A stretch of 64,000 nt of DNA from Amyelois transitella (GCF_032362555.1 NC_083525.1:2589501-2653500), one strand, 5' to 3'. Shown: positions 38,695-50,810, counted from the first letter of the stretch. Notes: generated by a model not told the origin, from the letters alone. Numbers and translations: made by a program.

Positions 38695-41600
38695 TTACGG
38701 GTAATAAGGCGGCGGTACTATGTCATGTACGTAAGGAATGGTTGGATAAGATGGAAGTATGGAGCTGGGTGTGGGATAAGGGGAAGACTTAGGATATGGT
38801 GGGGGGTTATAGGGGACAGGGCTGGTAGGGCAGGGGGTAGGTGGTGGAGTTTGCTGCCTGTGTGGACAGGCTGGGGGATATTCTGGGTGACATTCACATG
38901 GCCTCTGATTTGGGGGATTATGTGGGGGGTATTGTGGAGGCGAGTTGGGTGGTGGGGGATAGCTAGGGGGTGGAGGTGGATAGTTAGGGGGTGGGTTGGA
39001 GTATTGCTGTGGTGGGGGCGATTGGGGTGGGGAGGAGCATGGAGGTGGAGACGACGGATATTGAGATTGCTGTTGGTATTGCTGCGCCGATGGATACTGT
39101 GGGGGTTGTGGTGGATGCTGTGGGGGTTGTGGTGGATACTGTGGCGGTTGTGGTGGATATTGTGATGATCCTGGCGGTTGGTATTGAGAAGTATGAGATG
39201 GGTATTCCGATGAAGGTTGGTACTGAGGATTCTGTTGGTATTGTGGTTGAGGTGCATAATTTGAGGATGTTGATGGATAACTCGAGGATGGAGTGGGGTA
39301 GCTCGACGCTGGCGGTGGATAACTTGAACTTGACGATGGGTTTGTGGAGGGATACTGAGAAGATGGTGGATTATATTGAGAATTTTGTGACGATGGGTAA
39401 TCAAAACTATAAGAACGGGTATTTGTTGCTGGATACGATAATTCATTTGCAGGGGGATTCTCATACGCTGGATAGTATGGGGTGGACGTTGAAGTTATTG
39501 TCACTGATGGGTTGCCAGTGGAAGGCGGGGCTATAGCGACCTGCGTTTGCGGGGGCGTTTGGGATACGTAGAACACCTGGGGAGAGGCTGATGAAGAATA
39601 ACTTGAAGATGGGTAAGCGTATTCATATGTAGATGGAGGATTTTGGTACTCGGAGGAAGGAGAACTGGAGCTCGATTGCGCCTTAGTTATGAGTGCTGGA
39701 AAAAAAATTGGTTTTTAATATTTTACCACCTAAAGTGATAAATCAAGGCTAATAAAAAAAGACTTATCCCGATATCCAAATGAATACAGTGCACTATATT
39801 TTTAACATACTACAGTAACCTTCTTCCTCCTGGCTTTAGTTCTAGTTGCATCGTCACCACTCTAGAGAGGAGTCTGGGGTATGCCTTTGATCAAGGATCC
39901 TAGATTGGGTGAGTCAAGATTTTACACGAAGCAACTCCCATCTGACCTAATCCGTCATAGTCATTGGTATGTACCAATGACTATTTTCGAAAGTTATGTA
40001 GACTGTTAGGCCGTTGTGGGATTCGAACCTGTGCCTTTCTGCGCATCACGCATTTTAAGCAGTCACTTTACCGATTCGGGCATCTACGCTTTCTACAGAA
40101 GTCTTAGTAATTAAAAGCCAATCAAAAATAAAAAAGGCATCAAAATCAGTTCATTGGTTCAGTTTTCGATGCTACTCCGAAAAGACAGATCAAGTATATT
40201 GCACTCTACTTTTTAGTCCGGCGTTAAAAATATCGACAGCTGATTCACTTTTCGTGAGGCAATTAAAGATTGATAAATTACCATGTCAGCTATAAGTGCG
40301 TAACTAAAGAATGTGCCAACTACACTGTTTATTACATACTTACGTGATCAATTCCAGTATAAGTAAACAATTGTTTTCTATAAAATGTGAAAGAAAGTGG
40401 GATGAAAATGATATACATTTCGTCATGGCAATTCATTTCATAGACAAAAAGTGGTTCTTACAGGACTTGTCAGTCAGGAGAATAGTGGAGGAGTATGATA
40501 AGACAATGACAGCTATAACTTAATGATTGTAGTTAAACTTACGTGATGAATAAGAGTATAAGGCGCTTATCATCTGATTCATTCGTTCATTGAGCGATGC
40601 CATCTGCAAGAGAATAAAATTGGAATAAATTAACTCACATTGAACACGCTCAAACAACTCACAATATGAAAATCAAAATTACTATGCAAACAGAAAATAT
40701 AAAGAAAATAAATAATTTATTCAACTGCTTCTCTTCCCGCTTAGACTATAAAGTCAGTCAAGGGAAAAGGGAAAAGAAGAGAATTGTAATTCTTATTATG
40801 GGCTAGTAACCTGTTCCTATTCTAGTCTCAATTCCATCATGAGGTCATTCACTTGAACGTGGCCTCCGAATCTATTGATGACTTCTTATTGGCACAGAAT
40901 AAGAGGTGGAAATTCCACAATTTTTTTAAGTATATTCTTTTACCGTGTTATGTTTATATGTACCACGTTCTATGTATAGGTAGCTATATTAATTCCCTAT
41001 CTCCTGTTATGTCCTCGAGAGCTCGGGATCACTCTAAGACCATGGTCAATAAGTAAGTCAGGTAATTACACAAAGCAAATCCGTCAAAACGGGATTTTCA
41101 TAGGAATATCACCCCATATGTGACAGAGTTGAGAGGAATGAATTGTGGTCAGCACTTTCTATGCATGGGGTGAGCAGTCTCTTAATACGAGCACTGAAAT
41201 CCTTATATGAGGATTCGAGTGCTTGTGTCAGGATAAACGGAGCGCACACTGAGTGGTTTAAGATTGAGAAAGGCGTTAGGCAAGGATGTGTTGCGTCACC
41301 GTGGCTGTTCAACCTATTTATGGATAGCTGTTTGACAGATTTGAAAGAGTCTAAAAGTGGATTAAGGATGAATGAGTTACTCGTCAAATGTCTGCTCTAT
41401 GCCGACGATCAGGTTATACTGGCGTCATCAGCGGAGGAGTTACAGGAGATGGTAAACTGTATGCATGAAGCTTTAAAAGAGAAAGGAATGAAAGTGAACG
41501 TAAGTAAAACTAAAACACTGGTTTTTGAAATGGAGAAAGAAATGACAGCATGTAATATTTTGATTGGAGGAGAAAAAGTGGAGCAAGTGAAAGAGTTTGT

Positions 41601-42390
41601 ATATCTAGGATCAAAGTTTACATCAGATGGCAAGTATGATAGTGATATTGAAAGGAGAGTGAACGCGGGGAACATGGTGAATGGAGCTTTGCATGCCTTT
41701 ATGAGCAGTCAGAAACTATCCAAAAAGGCTCGACTGGCTGTGCACAGGGGCGTGTTGGTCCCGACGTTAATGTATGGGAGTGAAAGTTGGGTATGGCAAA
41801 AGAAGCATGAAAGCAGAATAAATGCAGTGGAAATGAGAGCGTTAAGGAGTATGATGGGTGTGAAATTGAGTGACAGGATAAGGAACAGCGTGATAAGGGA
41901 ATGTTGTGATGTGAAAGAAGATGTAGTTACAGGAATAGAAAAGGGTATGTTAAGATGGTTCGGTCATGTGGAGAGGATGAATGAAAGCAGGTTGACTAAG
42001 CAGATATACAAGGAGAGTGTGGAGGGAAAGGTCGGAGTGGGAAGACCTAGACGAACGTATCTTGATCAAATTAAGGACGTCCTGGTAAAGGGTCAGGTCA
42101 AAAGTACCCGAAACCGCCGAGCTTGTATGAAGAGAGTTATGAATGTGGACGAAGCGAAAGAAGTATGCAGAGATCGTGGCAAGTGGAAAGAGGTAGTCTC
42201 TGCCTACCCCTCCGGGAAAGAGGCGTGATTTTATGTATGTATGTATGTATATCACCCCATAATGGTAATGATTTTCACACTTAAATCAAGGACCATAACA
42301 TTCCTTTTCTGAAACGGGATAAAAAGAAGACTTACCTGAGACTGCTGCAGCTGGTGACATGAGGACGTTGTAGCAAAACTCAACCTTAAA
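38695..42390 (-). CDS. Gene B: Pro/Tyr/Ser-rich low-complexity protein (5' end missing)
   Basis: Minus-strand exons joined by phase: 42390-42336, 40603-40543 and 39695-38695, giving 372 residues after an unseen first exon that must end in phase 2. The two short exons read LRLSFATTSSCHQLQQSQ and MASLNERMNQMISALYSYSS. The big exon begins LITKAQSSSSS and is then dominated by Ser/Tyr/Pro and later Gln/Pro/Tyr repeats (QYPPQPPQYPPQPPQ). It ends with a Cys-containing patch CECHPEYPPACPH and a Pro/Tyr tail. A poly(A) signal AATAAA lies at 38574-38569 on this strand. The introns hold a tRNA-derived SINE and a young LINE. Such composition suits an extracellular matrix, cuticle, silk-like or secretion protein. 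No family is recognised. Confidence 0.7.
39812..40092 (-). mobile_element. tRNA-derived SINE in a gene B intron
   Basis: On the minus strand, from 40092 downward, a tRNA-like head carries a B box GGTTCGAATCC (about 40019-40029). It leads into a body ending in the motif gattttacacgaagcaactcc seen elsewhere in the window (for example 14500-14530 and a relic near 63345). The head does not fold as a clean modern tRNA. It lies between gene B exons 39695 and 40543. Confidence 0.65.
41119..42248 (+). mobile_element. 5'-truncated LINE with open reverse transcriptase frame and 13 bp target duplication
   Basis: The open frame runs from about 41121 to stop 42228 without interruption: DRVERNELWSALS, GVRQGCVASPWLFNLFMD (RT region 4), the catalytic CLLYADDQVILASS, then WFGHVERM and [15 protein letters not shown], ending SAYPSGKEA. 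This is the C-terminal half of a non-LTR ORF2, RTE-like in its tail. The endonuclease and the start of the RT are absent, so the copy is dead on arrival. The 3' end is a short (ATGT)n run, not poly(A). The 13 bp atatcaccccata flanks both ends (41106-41118 and 42249-42261) without mismatch, so the insertion is young. It sits in a gene B intron in antisense orientation to that gene. Confidence 0.9.
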
Positions 42391-43436
42391 CTAAACGCAC
42401 AAAAAACAATAAATAACTTATACATTATGCTAACTTATCCTAACAGATCCGCCTTCATTACTCTCTCTAAAATTAATGATTAAATCTAAATAATTCCTTT
42501 ATAAATATCTATAGAAAAACGTGATGGAAATAAAATATATATTTTTTAAAGATTAGACGTTTAGTGATAACGCTTGTATAAGATGCGTGTTGATAAGCGA
42601 TAAACCCTATGATAATTATGTTAAGATAATTAATAGTGATAGGTCAAAATCTAAGAAAAGATTGGTCAATATTTTATCTAATTACAAAAGGTTTCATAAT
42701 GCAAAAATGCCGCCTTTTTATTATATTCACTTTTTATTTAAATTATCATTACAATACAGCTGAACGTGACCTTTCAGTCTTTTCAAGGCTCTGTCTACCC
42801 TGCAAGGGATATAGACATGACTATAAGTATGTTTGTCATTAGAATAAATTAAATTTGCTACAGGTACCTACGAACTAGAAGACGTCCGTGGCTCCGCATG
42901 CGTAAAACGAAAATCCCGTTTATTTCCGTTCCCGCGGGAATTTCGGAAAATTGTCCCTTAGTTGATGGACTAAGGGACAATTTTCCGAATGACGGACGTT
43001 GACCACATAATTAACCTACATGACAAATTTCAAATATCTTGACCAAGTACTTTGGGCTGTGCGTTGTTTGTCAGTCACTCAGTAACGCAAAAATATATAT
43101 ACCTATACAGGGTGTCTGGTAAAACATATTTAATAGACTCGTCGTTTGAATTTGCGCTGCTCGCGTGGAATCCCACATAAACGAACATACATTAATATAT
43201 TACTTCATTCCTCACAAACTGTATTAGCAAGGTAGATGAAATTTTCACAAATTATGTATTCCCGTTGCCGCTAAAACAACAACTACTTCAAAAAATGTAT
43301 ATTAGGAGGTTTTTATATACATATAAAATTAGGTTTTTTTTTGTATTTCTTTGCCCAATTTTAATAACGTATCAGGTAGACGCTTAAAATTTTCATTATT
43401 ACTTACTTGATATTGCCTTTCAAAATAAATATTATA
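42262..43436. other. Flank with short gene B exon, hairpin and repeat debris
   Basis: This stretch holds gene B exon 42336-42390 on the minus strand, a SINE relic at about 42757-42835, a perfect hairpin at 42945-42990 and a retroelement tail with tcagtcactcagtaacg near 43080. I found no candidate for the missing first exon of gene B here. Confidence 0.5.
42945..42990. repeat. Perfect 20 bp-arm hairpin
   Basis: cggaaaattgtcccttagt and actaagggacaattttccg are exact inverted copies around tgatgg. The motif ccgttcccgcgggaa lies beside it, as in the 5279-5453 insert. Confidence 0.7.
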
Positions 43437-45813
43437 TTACTAGCTTCCCCCCGCGACTCCGTCCGCGCAGATGTCGGTCTTCGCGTGGATGGTTTATTTC
43501 TCCATTTTAAGTAACTCTGACAATGACATCTTATAAATATCTATTGGACCCAATTACGGCTAGGCCTATATTAATTAAGGAGATCCCTCTATTGAGCTAC
43601 TGCTGTTGAGTTCGCGTTCTGTAGTAAGTAGTCCGGTCAATTAAGACCAAAAAATAAGAATGAAGCTACATTAATTTCCATCAAGCTGAAAATGAGTAAA
43701 ATTGTTTAAAACACAATCAAAAGTATTATTACAAAATTCCCCATGATGCCGGTTTAAGGAAAAAAATTACCCAAGGTCAAAGGTAAAAAATGGGGTTTTC
43801 ACGATTTTCTTCAAAGCGGTAAGTTTTATCGGAAAATTACCTCAGACATAAATTGTAGATCATAAAGTTATCTATAAAAAGGAATCAATATTTTTTTTAA
43901 ATAAAGCTACCGTTTCTGAGATATAGCGATGCAAAAAGTTGCAAGCGTCATAACATGCTTAAGCACGTCTCGTATATACTCTGTGTAGCAGTAATATAAG
44001 TAAAAATATTGTTCTGTCGGTAATTTTAACTTGAATTCAAAATATAACATATACATAAGTATAATGAAACCCAGTCCCTTCATTTAGACTATTGTGAAAC
44101 CTTGAGACAACGTCTGTCTCTCTGTTTGATTGTGTACGTGGCTAGGGTCGTATACCTGCTTTATCTCAGAATGCTCAACACTTGAAATACTGTTAGTCTT
44201 AAATAATAGTAGTCCTTGCGGGGATACCGTTGACGGCTATGGACACCACGGCCTCTCATGCCCTAGGAGTGCCGGCCGTTTAGGGCGCCATGCCGCCCTA
44301 AATAATATAATCCTCCGTGCTCTTGCCACCATCCATGTTCCAGCCGTTCTAGAACCAAACGGTCTGGCTCGGGATGATGCCAAGAGACCGGATGGTATGA
44401 CTTTGGTACCCTGGAGATTGGGGCGGCCTTTGGTGTGGGATGCTACTTGTGTCGACACACTTGCGCCGCCTCGTCTTCAGGTTACTAAATCTAAGGCCGG
44501 TTCTGCTTCAAATGAGGCAAAAAACCTCAAAAGGCGCAAATATGTAGGTATCGGTAATACCTATACTTTTGAACGTTTTGGGGTAGAAACTCTGGGACCG
44601 GGGGGCCTATCTGCCCATCAGCTTTTCTGACAATTGTCGAAAAAGCTGATTGAGGTATCTCTTGACCGGAGGGCTGGAAATTATCTGGCTCAGAGAATCA
44701 GCATTGCCATTAAAATTGGCAATGCTGCCAGCCTTCTGGGCACACTCCCGCATGTTGATACTATGCAGGGACTGTACAATTTATAAATTAAATTGTAGTT
44801 TGTAGTCATCTTTTTTCTTTCTTTTTATAAGTAGTTTTAGTTTTAATTTGATTTAATTGTTATCTCTATTATTGTCCTAAGATGATTTTCTTCACTTAGG
44901 GTTATTCTAATTTTTTTTAAATAATAAATGCGAAAGTTAGTCTTGAGTACCACTGCGTAGTGAAAACACGTGTTTATTCTAACCTATTTCAAGTTTGATA
45001 ATAAAAATGTTAAAAAAAACGTGCTAATAGTACACTACCTCAGAGGTGGCGTGGAAACGTGTGCATATTATGACGCTTGCAACTTTTTGCATCGTTATAT
45101 CTCAGAAACGGTAGCTTTATTGAAAAAAATTATTGATACATTTTTTATAGATAACTTTATGAACTACAATTTATGTCTGAGGTAATTTTCCGATTTGAAA
45201 AACTTACCGTTTTGAAGAAAATCGCGAAACACCCATTTTTTACCTTTGACCTTGGGTAATTTTTCCTTAAACCGGAATCATGGGGAATTTTTAAATAATG
45301 CTTTTGATTGTGTTTTAAACAATTATACTCATTTTCAGCTTGATGGGAATTAATGTGGCTTCGAATGTCTAGATTGACCGGACTAAAGTATTTTTTTCAT
45401 AGTAATTAGTAGCGGCCCGCGTGTGCCGCAAACGATTCAAGCTAAATCCGACTTTCGGCGCTATAAGTTACGGCGCTGAATCACCTGCGGGTAACGTAAC
45501 GTGTGTTCGCGGTTCTACAGAACAACGTCTATGGATAAACTGAAAAATTAAGATTTTTTTTTCTTCGTATTTTTTCAGGATAAGAAGTATCCTATTTTAT
45601 GCCCAGGATAATAAGGTATAGTTATACCAAGTTTCATCAAAATCGAACCGTTAGTTTTCTCGTGATGCTTGAACATACAGACAGACAGACAAAAAAATTT
45701 TAAATCACATTTTTGTGTTTGGTATCGATCCAGTAACACCCCCTGCTATTTATTTTTTCGATATTTTCAATGTACAGAATTGACCCTTCTACAGATTTAT
45801 TATATGTATAGAT
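43437..45813 (+). mobile_element. Nested inverted-repeat element, copy 2
   Basis: Second copy of the 32413-34789 element, in the same orientation and at constant offset. Its coding remnant is at 44130-44630 and its inverted-repeat arms at about 43628-43962 and 45066-45392. The flanking DNA differs on both sides (ending attatattac here, atattttttac at the other copy). This favours two insertions over a segmental duplication. The near identity suggests recent movement, unless the assembly has collapsed or copied a repeat here. Confidence 0.7.
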
Positions 45814-47017
45814 AATAATAATAACTATAAAATTATCTAATGTAATAAATTATTCAAACAAACGTAATTTTTAGGCAATTTTTGCTCGATTTAAATAAAC
45901 AGGTGGAAACATACATACATTATACCATCACTTTTGTCTCCCATTGGGGCAGGCAGACTATGGATTTCCACTAAGGTAAGAAACCTGAATATAAAAATAA
46001 ATATTTACGTAACGTGATGATGGTACGGAATCCTTCGTGCGACTTGCACTGGCCAGTTGTTTACAAAGCCTATCCACATCCTAATAAAGAAAAAAAGATT
46101 TGCATTTTTCTATGTAACTACTGAACCGATTTTGATAAAATTTGGTACATAAACCTGAGATAATAATACTTTTTTCTGGAATGTCCCACGGGAGCGAAGC
46201 CCCGCGTAAAAGCTAGTTAGTAACATTTTAACACCCTCTCTTCTTTATTTTCTCCATTTATTTAGATACGCACTGACACCTTTTTTGGGCTATAACTTAA
46301 AAATCTGTTATTACTCTGTCTTCAGAGTAATTTATTGCGGATCTATGTATCTACATCTCTCTTTGAGCTACTGCAGAATGCATTTTATACGATTACTTGA
46401 AATTTGTTCCGTTTTCTGTTATTTTTTTTTATATTATGAGAATACAAATATACTTGCGATGGGCTAGCAATCTGTCATTAACTTTTTGATTTTTAATTCC
46501 ATCAAATCAAGCCGTACCTACAGCTGAACGTCGCCTTTCAGTCTTTTGAAAACTGTTGGCTCTGTCTACCCTGCAAGGGATCTAGACGTGATTATATGTT
46601 TGTATAAGAATGTATGTGCGTCTGGCTATTATTTAAGCCGTTTACTTTTCGTCTTTACTTTTAAAAGTTAAAAGTTTTTGAATAATTAAAAGGCATACTG
46701 TGACATAAGGTCAATTTTGTAGAAAAATAGTAAACAATTAACGTTATAGGTAATATAATTTGTATTTTTATAATGCGATTGTGTGAAGGTTGAACAAAAA
46801 GAAAATACTAGTCTTATATAAAATCATTGCGGATTTCAGCTCGCTGTAGTACCCCAAAGCCATAACTGAATACTGACAAGTGAGAATACCTTTACTCAGC
46901 GGCAAGGAGGCTCCTAATTAAATTAATAATCACAAAGAATACACATTTATATTATGCATAAATTTATTCAAACAATAAAATAAATAACATTAAACTAAGT
47001 ACATTTTTTTCTTACAC
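45814..47017. other. Intergenic, with two retroelement relics
   Basis: A minus-strand relic of the 'ctagctttcgcccgcg' head-and-tail retroelement lies at about 46080-46220 and a SINE copy at 46454-46616. The gene C poly(A) signal, read on the minus strand, is at 46968-46963. No coding signal was seen. Confidence 0.5.
46454..46616 (+). repeat. SINE-like repeat, 3' half
   Basis: gcgatgggctagcaatctg through ccctgcaagggatctagacg to degenerate TATG repeats. Confidence 0.65.
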
Positions 47018-48268
47018 CTAATAATATGGATATGCGGGTGGAGGGGCCCCGCAACCACATGACGGTTTTGGAGGGGGTAGCTCCAGTAAAGGTTTAGGTT
47101 CTATAGCACAGGGAACTGGTGGGGGTACCATGTATGCTGTCATTGGTATACCTGCGGGTGGGGGCAGGGGAGGGTGGCCGTAGCAGGACTCGTATAGCGG
47201 CGCCGGTGGCGGCGAGGGAGGAACTAGAGATATCACAATGGGAGCTGGTGGAGGCGGCGCGGGGGCTGGTGGAAGGTAGACAGGGGGTGGAGGAGGTGCT
47301 GGGAGGACTAAAGGTGGGGGCGGTGGTGGTAAGTATACTGGTGCGGGGGCTGGAGCTGGTAGTAGTGGTGGAAGAAATACTGGTGGGGGTGGTGGTGGGA
47401 GCATTAATTGTGGTGGCGGGGGCGCTGGGAGGAATAGTGGCTGTGGAGGTGGAGCGGGGAGGAATAATGGTTGCGGAGGTGGAGCGGGTAGGAATAAGGG
47501 TTGTGGTGGCGGGGCAGGTAAGAACAATGGTTGCGGAGGTGGTGGGGGAAGGAATAGTGGAGATGGTGGAGGCACTGGTAAAGGACACGGTGCTGGCGCC
47601 GGCGCTGGTAGTAGTAAAGGTTGTGGCGGTGGTGGGGGTAGAAATACTGGTGAAGGAGGGGGTGGGGGTAGGCAGACTGGTGCTGGCGGCGGTGGTAGGT
47701 ACAATGGCTGGGGCGCTGGTAAGAGTAATGGCTGTGGTGGCGGTGGTAATAGGTATTGTGGGGGCGCTGGCGCTGGTAGCAATAGCGGCGGTGGCGGTGG
47801 TGGGTAGAGTAACGGTGGTGGGGGTAAGGCTGGAGGCGGTGGGGGTGCGCCAGCCGGCATCAGTACGAGAGTGGACGCTGGGGGCAGCAGTGGTGGCAGC
47901 GGTGGGATCGGTGGCAGAAGTTTCCCACATGGTAACTCGAGTTTCTCTTCTGAAAATTATTTCAAAGATTATTTTATTATAAGATTATTCTAATATGTAA
48001 CCGAAAAGATCTAATGATGAACAATTGCTTTTTTCCAATAATTGTCAGGCAAATGATGTCACTTTAATTTTAAAAGTAAGTAATGTAAAAATTAAAAAAA
48101 CGTTTTTAATACCTTTCTTGATGAGTAATGGTTTCAGCAGTCTGTAATTTGAAATAAATATCACATTAACAATTAAGTACAATCAGCAAATTCAACTGTC
48201 ATAAAATTTCATACGTACGAAGAGAGTACTGTTTTCTTGCATTCTTTCATTTCCTTCAACGCCTCCAA
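47018..48268 (-). CDS. Gene C: Pro-rich low-complexity protein (first exon missing)
   Basis: Minus-strand exons: 48268-48219, 48141-48113 and 47949-47018, phases 0, 2 and 1 all consistent, giving 336 residues after an unseen first exon ending in phase 0. The short exons read LEALKEMKECKKTVLSS and LLKPLLIKKEEKLELPCGK, a charged, helix-prone head with two Cys. The long exon is almost pure Pro/Leu/Ala with tandem PPPQPLFLPA units near 47430-47560, then a Pro/Tyr tail with SCGCGAPPPAYPYY. GC content is far above the surroundings because of Pro, Ala and Gly codons. AATAAA is present about 50 bp past the stop. By analogy with genes A and D the missing exon should encode a signal peptide. Function unknown; it could be a cuticle, silk or secretion component. 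Confidence 0.72.
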
Positions 48269-49054
48269 CTGTAAGGTGAAAAATAATGATTTTAAATGAA
48301 GTCGAGTAAGTTGATAACCCTACATTTGCTAAATGGAAAAAGATTTTTCACAAATTTTAATTTCCCTCGAATGAGGTCTATTAGATAATAAAACTAGTTT
48401 GCGAGAAGTTTCGTTTCCGTGAGAATTTCCAGATAAAAGTAGCATATTCTTCTTTTCGAGGTTTTGACTATATCTATGATAAAATTCACCAAAATTAATG
48501 TACGAGTCTATTCGTCACTTATAAGTAATACTAGCTTTTGCGCGGGGCTTCGCTCCCGTGTGATTTCCAGAAAAATAGTAGCCTACGATCTTTTTAAATT
48601 TAAAATTATTTTAAGTAAAAAATTTTTAAAAACAAAAACGCAATTTCTTTTGCTCTGTATTTTTAGTGTGGATGGTTTAGGATATCAACTTGACTTACCA
48701 AACATAATCCTTTCTCATCACAGGCTAAAACTAGAGTGGACGTAAATAATATAAGTCCTAATGAGGACCACAAGACCTTGTGGGTCCCCATTTTGTACCC
48801 TCAACTATTCTGAATGTTAAAACCTTCGTCTTGTATATAAAGAATAGGAATGATTATTTTTTATTGTTTCTACGTGATTTTATAATGTATATCTATCACA
48901 TTACGTAACTATTTCGTTAAATTTCCTTTAAAACTGTGGATTAGATGGAACGTGTTGATAAATTTCTTCGACAGCTATTGTGATATTTTGATAATCAAAG
49001 TTTAGTAATAAACTAAACAATTTATTTCAAAAGCATAATTGTTTTTTCTATTGG

Positions 49055-49587
49055 TGCCGCTAACCACACGGCACATGGATGTCGTCAAAGGCAACTAAGG
49101 GCTACCCCTCATATACTCGGGATTCTTTTTTTAGGCGATGGGCTAGCTACCTGCCACTATTAGAATCTCAATTCTATCAATAAGCCAAACAGCTGAACTT
49201 GGCCTTTCTTTTTAAAACTGTTGGCACTGTCTACCCCGCAAGGGATATAGACGTGATTATATGTATTATGAGGAGAGGAAGATACTACATTTTTCCACTC
49301 ACCACGATCCCTGTTTACTTTTTTCGATTCATCCACATTCATAACTCTCTTTATGCAGACTAATCCGTTCATTGTACTCAAAAGCATAAATATACCATGT
49401 GGCACCAATAAAAAAAAAGTAGGACCACTCCATCTAGTTCCCGTGTACGTCGTAAAAGGCGACTAAGGGATAGGCTTATAAACTTGGGAATCTACTTTTA
49501 GGAGATGATTACCTGTCACTATTTGAATCTTAATTCTATCATTGAGCTAAACAGCTGAACGTGGCCTGTGATAATATGTATGTATGA
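49055..49587 (+). repeat. Two SINE-like copies around a LINE end
   Basis: Copies at 49055-49266 and 49385-49587, both forward, flank the inverted LINE end 49266-49360, showing repeated insertion at one place. Confidence 0.65.
49266..49360 (-). mobile_element. LINE 3'-end fragment
   Basis: The minus strand encodes CIKRVMNVDESKKV and RDRGEWKNVV, close to [14 protein letters not shown] and RDRGKWKEVV of the LINE at 41119. It directly abuts SINE copies on both sides. Confidence 0.6.
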
Positions 49588-50464
49588 GATTTTCAAATGC
49601 TTAAAAGAAAAAGTAGTCGCAAAAATCACACAAACTCAGCTCATTTCAAAGTAAAATGTTTGTTATTCATTTGGACCTGACCGAACGCAAAACCTTACAC
49701 TAACGTAGGTACTTACCTAAATCCTGTGGAATACTTATGACATCCATGTCGCGCAAAATTAAGACTTATGTCATTAATACCTATTCCAATATTACTCGTA
49801 ATAGCATCATCAAGGACTTAAGTCATAATTTTGCGCAGGGCATTTATATTCCAAGCCAAGGAGGTATTTCAGTCTTAATCATCTCATGATTGCGAAAAGA
49901 TTATCTGATATTCCATTTCACATGTTTATTTTATAAAAGAAGAAACTGCGTGGCTGATATATCAACGGTTTTAAAACTTTAGGCATTTAAAAATTGGCAC
50001 ATATACCCTATTGGCATATACCCTATACCTATCTATACCTCATAAAGAACTTACATGCCAATTTTAGCTTAGCAATTTTTGCAAAGAAAGTATTTTTCGG
50101 ACTTAGAAATAATATCTACATGCTAAATTGATATGCTCTTTACGCTCTGAGTTACTTAACTGACCGACAGAAAATAAATAACGGAAGAATTTTTTACAAT
50201 ATTGATTTATTTATAACAATTACGAAGCAGCTGTGACGGTGTGCAAAAACCTTTATGTAATTAACTATTGAAAAATCTGTACGTGACATTTCTCAAGGCA
50301 AATACGAAATTTTATCGTACAATTGCCTCGCAACCGTCGAGAATTGCAATTATTCATTATAACTTACAGAGAATTACCACTAAGTACTTAGTAAGTACTT
50401 ACTTACTTACAAGTGCAATAATGTTCGAGTTGTCTTATTAGTTACTACTTACATTTATAATAAA

Positions 50465-50810
50465 CTAGCTTTCGCGCGGGGCCATGTGGTTCCCAGCATA
50501 GCCGTGTGGTTCCCGGCATCAATAGAAAAAGAATAGGACCACTCCATCTCTTTCCCATGGATGTCGTAAAAGGCGACTAAGGGATAGGCTTATAAACTGA
50601 GGATTCTTCTTTTAGGCGATGGGCTAGCAACCTGTCACTCATATCTCATATCTGTCTTAAAGCCAAATAGCTGAACGTGGTGGCCTATCAGTCTTTTCAA
50701 GACCGGTTCTGTCTACCCCGCAAGGCATATAGACGTGATTATATGTATGTATGTATTCTCGCGTGGTTTCGCTTCCGTGGGAAATTCCAGAAAAAAGTAG
50801 GTACCCTACG
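50465..50810 (+). repeat. SINE inserted in an older retroelement head
   Basis: The head ctagctttcgcgcggggc at 50465 is cut by a SINE copy (50481-50756, with its first 20 bp duplicated) and resumes as tcgcgtggtttcgcttccg at 50759. This dates the SINE as the younger of the two. Confidence 0.7.

Noticed and set aside
38718-39464. His/Asn-rich alternative minus frame over gene B (248 codons)
   Set aside because: Composition is a shift artefact, and the phase does not fit the upstream exons.
38683-39536. Plus-strand open frames opposite gene B (160 and 181 codons)
   Set aside because: Trp/Gly/Arg- and Val/Asp-rich shadows of the CCN codons of gene B; not protein-like.
32413-45813. Segmental duplication covering the whole interval
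   Set aside because: Only the 2,377 bp unit is repeated; sequence on either side of each copy is unrelated.
46814-46840. TATATAAAA with a possible initiator on the plus strand
   Set aside because: No exon or open frame follows before the gene C 3' end on the other strand.
47094-47930. Thr/Ala/Ser-rich alternative minus frame over gene C (278 codons)
   Set aside because: A shifted reading of the same repeats. Only the Pro-rich frame joins the upstream short exons in phase.
47119-47982. Long open frame on the plus strand opposite gene C (287 codons)
   Set aside because: It mirrors the Pro-rich codons as Gly/Val/Ala runs, has no splice or promoter support, and the minus-strand exons join in phase.
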